Assembly: GCF_000764305.2 (NCBI RefSeq) | Contig: NW_025945022.1 | Location: 62,001 to 126,000, forward strand | Length of the DNA: 64,000 bases | Source: Hyalella azteca | Lineage: Eukaryota; Arthropoda; Malacostraca; Amphipoda; Hyalellidae | Direction: 5' to 3' | Part shown: positions 12,693 through 24,008 of the stretch, piece after piece | How the letters are laid out: every line of letters begins with the position of its first letter | How positions within the stretch are numbered: the first letter of the stretch is position 1 | Notes under the pieces: model-generated | Database searches by the model: none | What the model saw: only the letters and a program-made list of their open reading frames with translations | What the model was told of the DNA's origin: nothing | Made by a program: the position numbers and the translations under genes

Positions 12693-14011
12693 CCAACTAA
12701 AACGTCCCCCGGCACCAGCAGTCCGCGGTCGGGCCGGATGTACGCTGGTTGACTTGCGCCGATTTTTCCGCAACGTCGGATGAGGACGACGCCAAGGTTT
12801 GAAAATTACAGCAAATTCCTCAGTAAACGAGCGATCTTCACTTTGATGGAATGTTAGAATAGTTACTTTAAAATAACGTGAGCAATCCCCGTCCAAATGA
12901 AGTACAGATTTTAGGATAGTTGCTCAAAATAAAGCGAAAAATCATCATTTTGATGAAATAGAATTGTTGGAAAAGTTACCAGAGCATAGGCAACTAGTCG
13001 CCATCTTCAAGAAATTGAGATTTTAAAATCATTGCTTGGAAATAGGTATAGTCCTCGCATGTACTATATCGCAAAGCAAAAATCGATAGATAGAAAAAAT
13101 GCAGATAGATTGTCGATTTGTGTTACGGTCTGGAAGTCAATTATCGATTATTGACAAAATCAGGATGTAAAAATTCTTTCGTCGATGACGTGTCCTTTGA
13201 TTCGAGAGGCTTTAAATTATTTAACAAGTAACTCAACTTTTAAAAAAGTTTCATTCCCATAGAATAATAGATGCAAATTTCACGGAAGTATAATTGCTTT
13301 TTTTTGGTGTCCGAATAAGTGGAATAGAAAGTTTAATGTATAGATATATAAATCATGATGAATTTCAATGGTTTGCGAGGAACGAATAGATTGATTTGGC
13401 TTGGTTGTGGCGTGCCAGTTTCGTCACTAAACGTAGGGCTCAGTTATTTAACAAACAAAACAAAAACAAAACAAGCAACAAAAAACAAAACAAACAAAAT
13501 AGCTCAGTTATTTCAAGGAAACTATAAAAAATTCAACACAACAAGAAAATATCGTGAATTGTAAACTAAATTGTATGTTTCTACCTAACATACCAGATAA
13601 AGAATATAAATAAATATTCCTGGTGCTAATTTTTTAATGATGACGTTTAATTAATTACCTTATTAGATTTCATTAAATTGGGTGTAAATTATCTTGTCTT
13701 TGAAGTATTCCTCATTGATGCCGTGAAACTGCGTACAGGAACGCTTCTTACAAATGATAGCGGCCCCTTTCATTGCAATACCCAGGCAAGATACCGATAC
13801 CTCGTTGTACACGCGACAAAGTGTCATAGTTTATCACGGTAATTACGGTGAAGAAGCGTAATTAGATTTCTTCCACACTGCTGTTCGCGTGTAGGCCGAT
13901 AATAAGTAAGTGGAGATTCCATGCCGCGTCATTTTTGCCGTACGTAATATACGGCTCGAGGTTACCTTCTTGAACCTGCCGGTACCCAACCTCTACGAAG
14001 TGCCTGGCGCG
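12693..14011. other. Intergenic, nothing recognised
   Basis: A GC-rich stretch at 12700-12800 gives way to AT-rich DNA. An (ACAAA)-rich low-complexity stretch is at 13455-13500. No conserved coding seen. Confidence 0.5.
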
Positions 14012-14177
14012 TACACTCAGAGAAATGAATAAGACCTTGTACCAAAATAGCGATGCACTTATTTGACTTGCGTGGGTCATCCTGAACCAGTTTGGCCGAA
14101 AAAAGGGCCTATCACTGCTACCTGTAGGAAGCGAGTCAATATTTGGATAATATGATCTATTCTTCTCTCTGAATGTA
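14012..14177. mobile_element. MITE-like element, family A, copy 4 (clearest ends)
   Basis: 166 bp with inverted ends TACACTCAGAGAAATGAAT and ATTCTTCTCTCTGAATGTA. The centre has GTGGGTCATCCTGAACCAGT. It defines the family terminus. No ORF inside. Confidence 0.8.
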
Positions 14178-14771
14178 GCCGAAACGGTCACCCTTAAATT
14201 GGAATTGCGACCGGAATGCCGGTCGCAATTAAAAGACCTTCGGATAAATTGCCGGTTATTCTTCGGTAATTATGAACATTCCAGGAGCGCAGCGATTATT
14301 GGTAAGGACTTGGAACGCATGGCTGGAAACTTTCACATACATTTTTGCGAAAAAATACAACTTACCGGATTTTTACCTGGCAAAGCATCTATCAAAGGTG
14401 TTTTCGAGACAATCTAATCATACCTGCGTGACGACTAAGAACAACCTACCAAATTTTATATAACTTGGGGCTGGGGATTGGCCATTCTAGCACATCCACC
14501 GTTGGTCGATGATAGACCATAAGAGACCATCTTCCAGTAAATGGCGATGGACCATCATAGACCACGTAGACCGATGCACAACGATGGAACATTTGAGATC
14601 ATGCACCGGTGGCCAACAATCGACCATAAATACAGTGGACAGATGGCTGAGGATTATCTCCGTAAGACCCTTCAGACCAGGGCTCCATATGTCACACTGT
14701 ATCGATCAAAATTTCCGGTAAAATGTTAGCCTTTTAATCGCGGATTGATCTTCGGTTATTAATCACACTCT

Positions 14772-14965
14772 TACACTCAACAAATGAGCGAGACTTTGTC
14801 CAAATAGTGCGATGCACACTATTTTGCCCTAATGCGGGTCATAATAACCTAGTTTGGTCCGGAAAAAGAGGGCATATCAATTCAAGGTTCTCTCTCTGCT
14901 CGTTTTTTTTTGGGAAAAAGTGTGTAGTTATTTGGACAATATTACCCGTTCATTTTCTGAGCGTT
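14772..14965. mobile_element. MITE-like element, family A, copy 5
   Basis: Begins TACACTCAACAAATGAG, then GTCCAAATAGTGCGATGCAC. Near the right it has TAGTTATTTGGACAATAT and ends with TTTTCTGAGCG. The inner inverted repeat TTTGTCCAAATAGTG / TTATTTGGACAA is well kept. Confidence 0.75.
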
Positions 14966-15100
14966 TGCTGCTATTTCGACTAGCACATGGCTCATGCGTT
15001 GCGGTGATAGCTCCTCGCCGCTGCGCATTGAAGCCTGGAACAACTCACTCGCTTCATGCGTGTCAGAGCGTAAATTGCCGATAATTATGATCACCATCGG

Positions 15101-15385
15101 TCACCTGAGCCCAACTCCTCGTGTAATAATAGTGAGGCTATAAATTCATCAACCACTCGCCTGAGCACAACTACTCATGTAATTATAGTGAGGCTATAAA
15201 TTCATCAACCTCTCGCCTGAGCACAACTACTCGTGTAATAATAGTGAGGCTATAAATTCATCAACCTCTCGCCTGAGCACAACTACTCGTGTAATAATAG
15301 TGAGGCTATAAATTCATCAACCACTCGCCTGAGCACAACCACTCATGTAATAATAGGGAGGCTATACATTCATCAACCACTCGCT
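15101..15385. repeat. 56 bp tandem repeat, about 5 copies
   Basis: The unit includes CGCCTGAGCACAACTACTCG and GTGAGGCTATAAATTCATCA. Copies are over 90% alike, so the array is recent. Confidence 0.97.
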
Positions 15386-16684
15386 ACTCGGGCTAAATGC
15401 ATTCAATATAAAAATAACACCGTCCAAGATGTGAAGTTCACCCATCCACTTCAAACAATGGTCTAGTTTACGGTACGATAGATACGAAGATAGGTAATTA
15501 TTTACATTTAAAGGACAGGGTCCCTCAGAAAAATTTAAATAAATTCAGCAATCTGGCAAGTAATCCAGCCATGTTTTTTATATTTGTGGGGCGAACTCAT
15601 CATACAAACTCGAGTGCAGATCACAAATTCAAAGGCATATAGTGATAATACCTATACGACATATATGAATTTGTCGTATTTTACTATTTGGCGTATATCA
15701 TCTGCATAATGCTGCAATGTGAGCACAAATACATACTACTGAAAATTTTTCATCATGGTAACATATTATTCTCCCAAGTGTAGCATTAATTCCTGAGTGA
15801 TTGCTGAGCACGGTTGGCTGATTCCTTCCATGATTGAGAGTCGGCGCATGCGCACTGGAGATGATCTCCCATCCACGGTAATGACCGAGATTGATGCCGG
15901 CAGCGGAGATTGTTACGCGAGACGCACCTCTGCATGATGACAATCTTCAATCTCTGTACATGCCTAATTGATCCTATCGAACCCGAGCTCTTTGAAAAAC
16001 TTTTTGCGGTAAGTTTGTGATAAGGGAGGTTGGCTATATAACTCGTTACGGTCTTGATCTGCCATTGCTTGAAATTATAAATATTATTTATAATATTGTT
16101 GAAAGTGTGAAGATAGTATCACAAGTCGCGAAAAGATCTAATAACAAAGGGCAACCAACATTGTTAGGCCAAATTCCTACAACGCGTCTATGAAACGTGT
16201 ACCAGTGGTACAAGTACCTATAGTGTACCTAGTGGTACATGTATCTAACAATATCGGTACATACTGTACATATATATCGATACAAGTCAAGGTAATAAAA
16301 CCAATGTTGAAGTACATGATTACCTTATATGTAATTCAATATTAAAGCATCGTAGAGACCATCGCTGAAACTCGTCAAACCAACTGAACATTTTTTTTAT
16401 CGCGTCCTAAGCAAGTATGCATTTCCCGTCACTGATAATAAAATAAGGGGAATTTGGCTTGCTAACTGTTGCTATGGAAATCAAAAATAGTATTTCCAGA
16501 TGCCTAATTTTGTAAACAGGTAAAATATTTGAGTCGAAAAACACGATGCACCACCGCACAACGTGTTTTTCAATCATTAAACTCGCTCGGTCCATCACGC
16601 CGAATCATAAATTTAAGCCGAATATTCGTCGGCCGATTATTTCCTATGATTCGCTACCCATGAATTGCCTATTTTCTATAATAG
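15386..16684. other. Intergenic, nothing recognised
   Basis: AT-rich. Short GTACC-like words recur at 16195-16285. No gene seen. Confidence 0.5.
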
Positions 16685-16975
16685 GCCCCATATAAACTGC
16701 GTATTATTGGCCACCCATAAACGTAACCTATGATTGGCCACTAATAAACACCCATAAACGTATCCTATGATTGGCCATTAATAAACACCCATAAACGTAT
16801 CCTATGATTGGCCACTAATAAACAGCCTATAAATGGCCACCCATAAACGTATCCTATGATTGACCACCAACAAACTGCAAATTATTGGCCACCAATAAAC
16901 GTATCCTATGATTGGCCACCAATAAACCGACAATTATTGGCCACCCAACAACATTTCCTATGATTGGCCACCCAA
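16685..16975. repeat. ~26 bp tandem repeat carrying CCAAT boxes
   Basis: About ten copies around ATAAACGTATCCTATGATTG then GCCAC. Each unit holds ATTGG, the reverse of the CCAAT box, on the plus strand. Confidence 0.93.
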
Positions 16976-17093
16976 AAGCCGTCCATCATTTCCATGAGGT
17001 TAGAGTAAGGCGCACCCCGCTGCTCAGAACACACGAGTTTGTTACTGGGACACTTGGCTACCTGAGGGTTCAGACGTGTTCGCAATCACTCGG

Positions 17094-17154
17094 GATGAAT
17101 GATGCCTTGATAATGAATGATGCTTTGATGATAATGAATGATGCTTTGATGATA
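17094..17154. repeat. 21-24 bp tandem repeat
   Basis: Three copies of AATGAATGATGCTTTGATGA-like sequence. Confidence 0.9.
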
Positions 17155-19194
17155 CACAAGGGTCCGTAGCATGTGCGTCTGGGCATCGCGGTATTCATCT
17201 TAGTTGTATCGCAACCAAAATCCATCTCGCTTAAACCATCCCTGGTAAAATGACAGCACAATTACGGTATGGAACTATGATGATGTGAATTTAAAACCTC
17301 CATGGAAAAAATTCCCTTCTCCAGCATATACACCACCTATTTTGTACTGATAATAGTTGTTATAGGTTTAATTTGCAATACCGTCTCGATCTCGATTCTC
17401 AGAAAGTAATTTATGAAAAAAAGCAGCTAGATTACACGCAGTCGGGTTACTGGTACTACAACAGCGTCCTTAATCTTCGTGAAAGTATAAAGCCTTTAGT
17501 CTTATGTAGCTAGCCAAGGGTCATGCAATGGCCGCGTATAAACCAGCCATGATTTTCGCCATCGCTGCTCACCGAGGCAAAGTCTTGCACTCCGGGCAAG
17601 CATATGATGCCCGTCCCGAGGATGCAAAACCTGTTTACTGTTGAATGCAAACTAGTTTATTATTCGGAAGTTAACTCGTTTGCAGACTACGCAGGAGGTA
17701 ATGCATAAAACTGCATGCTTATTACGCATGCAGGAACTCCTTTGAACAATAATGCGGCTTACGCATTTAAGGTTGGCAACTTTTAAACCTGAAGCAATCC
17801 TGATAGAAAGTTATCGCTCCTGCAGCTTATTATATTAGTTATTATGGGAGAAATCACACGCACACATTATTATTATCAGCATGCATTTGCATACATCATT
17901 CTTGCATACAGAGTACCAAATAACCATGACACAATTTCATCGTATTGCACATTACGCACACACATTGTTCCTTACTCCATAAAAATGCCGCCCAACCTCA
18001 GCTTAGCAATTTATTTGACGTCGATTGCAGCAACGAGTGACGTCGAACAGAGGAGAGATCGAGATATCCTACAGACACAGAGTTCAGGTGAAGGATACGC
18101 GATAGCCTTCACATCCCGCACCACATCTCTGCAAAGAAATACCACGAGGAAAATGCTTGTTCATATGTTTAATATCTTTAAATTTTGCACAGCCATGCTT
18201 GAGGCCGAGCCTATACGGCGTAGGCCTCTATATCCTTACGACTGCGCTCCACGACGTAAGTCGTACTTACGAAGGCACCTATAACGACGTAGGCCGTACT
18301 TAAAACAGTCATATACACTATAATCGTGAATTGCAACAATATAGCAGCAGCAAAATAGCGCCATCGGTATTTTGAGATGTAACCAAATAATGTCAGCTTC
18401 CTCAGGAGCTGCATAAGTAAGTAGATTGTAATGAAAGTTCAACAGTTTACGCTGCAGTTTTCATAGTTCACCTAGAACTGCACCCGGTGTATACCTTATA
18501 CTGCATGCATATTGCATATCAATGATATATTCATGTCATTATAGGTATAGGTATATGTATTCAAATTTTCAATGCAAAGATAACGCCAAGTAAATTCAAC
18601 AATTCTTTTTCATTAGAAAAGTGAACATCATCAGCTCCATCATCTGATGATAGAGCTGGTTTCCGCGTAACGTTTTCAGTGACGATTTGATGAATTAACT
18701 TAGTGCTTTGTTCAATTTCAAATTCTTGAACTTGTGATTTAAGAAGACTGGTGATGCAGCAATGATCTATGCTACACTCCTCAGAAAAACCTTAAGAACC
18801 GATTATCAACGGCCACTGTTCAAGTAACTAACACGTTGAATATAAGTATACATATATCTATATAACTGTTGAACTTTAAATTGTCGCAGCAATATATAAA
18901 CATTTGCATGGTGGGCAGAGCAGCTTACTCCCCTCGTAACCTAGCTTCGTAAATTATGCCTCCATAGCAAAAACGCGTGTTAAATTCGCCCATTTCATAA
19001 CGTACGAATATACAAAATGTCGACGTGAGGTTTTAAACCAAAAAAGTCTATCTCCCGCGTTGTCGAGTATGTCTGGACCGAACCGTCTTGTGCGACGCTA
19101 TTGCTCCGTAGTGCCAAACTCAAATTAAAAAGTTGCTCTGTGCCAACCATTTGCACCAAATAACGAATAACATAACACTTATAATACCAATCAA
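17155..19194. other. Intergenic, nothing recognised
   Basis: The longest open frame (17844-18284 plus, 146 codons) has no recognisable family, no repeat pattern and ordinary composition. I do not call it a gene. Confidence 0.4.
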
Positions 19195-19440
19195 ACATAA
19201 CACAACACTACACACAAAACACTCAACACTAATACACAACAAGCCACACATAACACAGCCACAACACACCACACACACGAACAACACACCACACACACAA
19301 ACAACACACCACACTCACAAACAACACACACAACACACACACAGCACAAGCCACACACAAACAAACAACACACACAACACAAGCCACGCACACACAACAC
19401 ACACACAAGCCACGCACCACACACATACAGCACACAAGCA
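19195..19440. repeat. (AC)n-rich simple sequence with CACACAA variants
   Basis: About 245 bp made almost wholly of A and C on the plus strand (ACAACACACCACACACACAA). Frames translated from it (His/Thr-rich or Cys/Val-rich) are artefacts. Confidence 0.97.
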
Positions 19441-19854
19441 GCGTCCTGTGTTCATCTGACCGTAACAGCGCTCATGTCTCGTCCCTCTCGCGCAGACGCG
19501 AAGCTCCCACGCAGGCTTCTAATCTTGGTTGTTTTATCGGCGGCCATTCATTGGTCTACGGTCGGCCACAGTTGAGTGCGTATTTGCTAGGTCAAAAAAT
19601 ATGGTACGCAGGCCCCAACAGGGATTATAAGAGTCGTTCATAAACTAGTATCTCGTTTAGCGCCCTAAAGTTCACCCTAAAGTAAGCCTTGAAAGGTTGC
19701 AAACAAATTACAATCGTCCGTATCCAGTTATTACTAACATTTATACAGAATTTAAATGATTCCTGATTGAACTTTAGAGTTATTTAATCTCCGACCGTCT
19801 GTTCGTGATTTTATAAAAATATTTCAAAGAAAAATCAGTGGTGGCAGTTATTAC

Positions 19855-19899
19855 ATTGGTGTCACAATATGCCAATATTGGTGTCACAATATGCCAATA
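19855..19899. repeat. 22 bp repeat, 2 copies
   Basis: TTGGTGTCACAATATGCCAA twice in tandem. An (AT) run follows at 19972-19987. Confidence 0.9.
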
Positions 19900-20180
19900 A
19901 TTAAGACTCAATATCAAATATCAAGCTGTCTCCTCCTATTGTAGGTATCCTTGGTATACTTTCTGTACGTATATATATATATATATAGCAGCCCCAGGCC
20001 ACGTTCGAACGCCGCCTCATGCGGTATCACGTAATACCGCACAATATTAATAATTATATATAATTAATCACAGTGGCAGTGCAACCCAGTCTGCGTGGGC
20101 AATACGTGAATTATGCCAGTGGATTTAGGAGAGCATAACAACAGAATCTTTGTTACGTGGACTGCGTGACTCCATGCAAT

Positions 20181-20386
20181 TTTAAACAGACCTAAAGTAA
20201 ACGTAGAAGGTGCGTGGTCTGCATGCAGAGTTAAACAGACCGTGAGTAATGAATGCAGAGTCGCGTGGTCTGCATGCAGAGTTAAACAGACCTTGAGTAA
20301 TGAATGCAGAGTTGCGTGGTCTGCATGCAGAGTTAAACAGACCTTGAGTAATGAATGCAGAGTTGCGTGGTCTGCATGCAGAGTTA
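20181..20386. repeat. 51 bp tandem repeat, about 4 copies
   Basis: The unit includes AGTTAAACAGACCTTGAGTA and GCGTGGTCTGCATGCAG. As 51 is a multiple of three the plus frame is open (SNECRVAWSACRVKQTL repeated), but nothing else supports coding. Confidence 0.95.
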
Positions 20387-23021
20387 AGGGGAGCGTCTAC
20401 CCTAAAATTGAAAATTACACAGTTTCCTCATCAGCTGCTTCGAAACAGACGCTGTTTGCCAGATCTCGCCAGGTTTCGTTCACAAATTTCGTGGCCGGTC
20501 AACGAAGACGAGAGGTCACCTAAGAGCATCGAATTTAAGCCCACGGCGCCATGGAACTTTCTCCCGCCTTTCTTACTTTATAATTGCTGACTAGGCGCAG
20601 TTTCTCTACTACGAGAATTTCTAAGCGAAAATTCATTGATTTACATAATTCCTTTGACTGCCGACAAACTAGGGTATTTTCGTATCTCGTTTACTCCTTA
20701 TGGTGCTTAACAAGTCTCCAGATACGTGTGGTTATACGTAATTAAACTGCTTATGTATCCGTTAACGTACAAACGGTCCAGGAGTTCTCCTTCAAGCTAA
20801 ATTCCAAGAGTAATTCATATTAGGATGAGAGTTTGATGGCAAAGGTTTAATGTTCATACATTTGAATGAATGGATTCCAGAAAAAATTCACTTGTTAATG
20901 CAGACCGCTAGTTTTGCATATTCAGCGGCAAGCTATGAAGTAGATTAAAGGGACTGACTCGATTTACACTCGAATTGGCTAAACAGTTTCTTCTTGAGAT
21001 GTTCTTTTCAAATTTTTATTGAAAATTATAGGCGAGTCATTTCTCGTCATCGATCAGCAGTCATTTATTAAGTAACCATAGATCGACATAAAAAATTTTT
21101 CAACATACTACGTTATCTGACTCACGATTGAAATACTAGGAACACCATCCCATCATGTATATTAAGAACATTATATTATCATATTAGGAGTACTGCTAAG
21201 CTTATGATAAAAATTAGAAACGTCTCATTATGATTAATATTTTGAACACCACATCGTGATGAATATTCGGAGCACCACATGATGAATGTTAAGGGGAAAT
21301 GGGGAATAGCAGCAAAATTGATAAGTGTTGAATCCTGGTGCACGAAAGACTTGAAATTAATTATACAGTCATTGGCGGGTGAATCAGAGCAGTTGATTGA
21401 AGACTGAATCATTGCAGTTGATTATTGACTGAATCGCTGCCGTTGTCAGCATTTTGCCTGATTGAGGCACTCAACCGTAGTTCTGTTGTCACGGTAACGC
21501 CACAAGCGACAGCAAGCATTATAGGTATCTCAAAATATTTAGAAGCTCGGGTTCACTTTACTTTTATGTTCACATTTTTTTGTATTTTTATAAAAAGAAT
21601 TTTTAGTATATTCTCTCTGATGTTTCCTCAAAAATACTTCAAATAACACTGAAATTGTTATGCAATAGTATAATACACACGAGCGCCTTCCAGTATATGA
21701 ATCACCCATGATCAAGTATGCTCGCGTCAACGCTTTTTTTCTGAGCTAATTTCCAGGTTCCATATCGCTGCTCCAGCTATCCGTGGCATCCGCATCCTGG
21801 CTGATAACAAAGTGGGTCAGCCTCTATTGTGGGTCAGCCTTGATTGTTTCGCATGTGTGTGAATGCTAAACTCTGATAAAAAGTAGAATATAGTCATAAT
21901 TGTTGCTTTGCAGTGCGATTTGAACGTTAAAATTTTCACTCTATTCGTTTAAGTTTCTTTTGAGAAACTCGGCTGATTTGTTTAATAAGGAGTCCATTTA
22001 AAAAAATTGAAAGGCATAATGGAGTTGTCAGTAGAGAACAGAATACGAAACCAATAAGAAAACAGAGCTGCCAGCAGTACGTAAAAAACAAAATAGTGGC
22101 CCGTGTCCAGAGTAGAGTTGACTGAAATAATGAAGGTATTTTGAACAAAATATAATTGCCAGTACAAATTTTATTTAGTGAACAAACCACAGGTCACAGT
22201 GACATGAATAAACATAATTTCCGTAACAAAATATAGGTGACTGCGACGATGAGTTGCCAGTGCAAAACAGATCTAGTTGCCGCAGTAGAAAACCTGAGTT
22301 GCCAGGTCACAAATTAACAGTCACGACCAAATCAGGGCAAATCAGAGTTTTTCATGAGAAAATGTTTCCACCGTCAGTCGGAGTTCTTTATAGCAAATAT
22401 TTTCCTCTAGCAGACGGCGTTCTAAATAACAATTGGTTTCCTATAGTATTCAGTTTCCCCAATATATTTCTTAAGAGTTTTCGTCCCTTATAAAATACGA
22501 TGAATCTATAGGCTAGATTCACTTTTATGTCCGCATTTCCAACAGTAATCAGAATTGGCCATAGTAACAATTATTTCCTCTATAATCTTAATTTACTCTA
22601 AATTACTTCCAGTTACCTCATCTAAACAGAGTATCACTTTGAAAAAATATAAAAGTATCCAATTAACGCACTTGCCGTACGCAATAAAAGTTCTCCCGTG
22701 TTAACAGTGCTCCGGTTGAAGATTTCAACGTCTTATTTATTCTTCAACCCAGAGATTTATTTGTAATAACGTCGTATTTATTCTTTGCATTTTTAATTAC
22801 TTATTTGTGAGGCTATGAATCAAATTTGAACACCTATGGCCGCGGTTATTTGGTTCACAACACAGTTCGGGACCGAGGCTCCCCCAACATGCGTGACACG
22901 AGTGCGTGTTAAACGAAACAGTGACCTTCACCTCAGCACGCAAGTCCCATTAGGACGCGTGTCACAAATCTTTGTAGTGCCCCTGCGTTGGGCTAAACAA
23001 CGTTTGGTGATGCGGCAATGA
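20387..23021. other. Intergenic, nothing recognised
   Basis: AT-rich DNA. Small degenerate repeats with CATCATGA-like words at 21140-21300 and GTTGCCAG words at 22060-22310. No conserved ORF. Confidence 0.5.
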
Positions 23022-23402
23022 ATGCTTAGGGAAAGAGAATATGGTGCTCTGGATGTTAAGGGAAAGAGAATGTTTTTCGGGATGTTAAGGGAAAGAGAAT
23101 ATGTTGTTCTGGATGTTAAGGGAAAAATACTATGTTGCTTTGGATGTTAAGGGAAAGAGAATAATGTTCTGGACATTAAGGGGAAGAGAATGTGTTGTTC
23201 TGGATGTTAAGGGAAAGAGAATATGTTGTTCTGGATGTTAAGGGAAAAATACTATGTTGCTTTGGATGTTAAGGGAAAGAGAATATGTTGCTCTGGATGT
23301 TAAGGGGAAGAGAATATAATTTTTTCTTCCTCCTCCATTTCGGATGCGAAGGTAAAGAAATTATGTTCCTCTGGATGCTTAGGGATGGATAATATGTTCC
23401 TC
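23022..23402. repeat. 31 bp minisatellite, about 11 copies
   Basis: The unit is GGATGTTAAGGGAAAGAGAA then TATGTTGTTCT, with a GGAAAAATACTATGTTGCTT variant occurring twice 124 bp apart. That indicates duplication of a multi-unit block. Confidence 0.95.
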
Positions 23403-23817
23403 TCCTATAAAAAAGGAAGTACGATATACGACCGAAGCTTATACGGACAAAGTCTATTTTAAATTGAACTTATTGCATGTTTCTGCTCGCGAGAAGATGG
23501 GCAAGAGCATAAACTTTCTATACCTCGAATTATAAAAATTGTACCATATATTACGAATGTACGTATACATGTGACGCTCTGCGATGCATACAGGAAACTT
23601 TAATAGAAAAAATTAGTTTCGCAGCGATAAAGTTGAACATGCACGCGAAGTTGTTATTTTGTTAAATTTCAGGGAATAATGAGCTTCCATGATACTTTAT
23701 TCTCTCCGCATGAGCTCTGACGACTGCAATATAGTGATGTTTACGATCGTTGCATATACGAACCTTGGTCTGGCCAAATAAATAGTTAAGAACATTTGTG
23801 AATAGGAACTCTAAATC

Positions 23818-24008
23818 TACTGCAGACAATAAAAATGAATGTGTAATATTGTCAAGATAGTAACGCAGATTCTAATCCAAAGCTCGAGCAGAAAGCGGAC
23901 ATATCACTAATAAGCCTTATGCAGGGCCAAACTACATCAGGATGACCCACGCAACGGCAAAAAGTGCATCATTATTTGGATAAACAATGACTAATTTTTG
24001 TGAGTACT
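23818..24008. mobile_element. MITE-like element, family A, copy 6
   Basis: Contains ATCAGGATGACCCACG and AAAAAGTGCATCATTATTTG, with a degraded left end (TACTGCAGACAATAAAAATG) and right end TTTTTGTGAGTACT. Confidence 0.65.

Noticed and set aside
17844..18284. 146-codon plus-strand ORF
   Set aside because: No family resemblance and no splice or codon evidence. A frame this long can arise by chance in 64 kb.
19120..19459. Cys/Val-rich and His/Thr-rich ORFs
   Set aside because: Direct translations of AC/GT simple sequence.
20242..20523. 17-residue protein repeat on the plus strand
   Set aside because: It is the 51 bp tandem repeat read in its open frame, with no other coding support.
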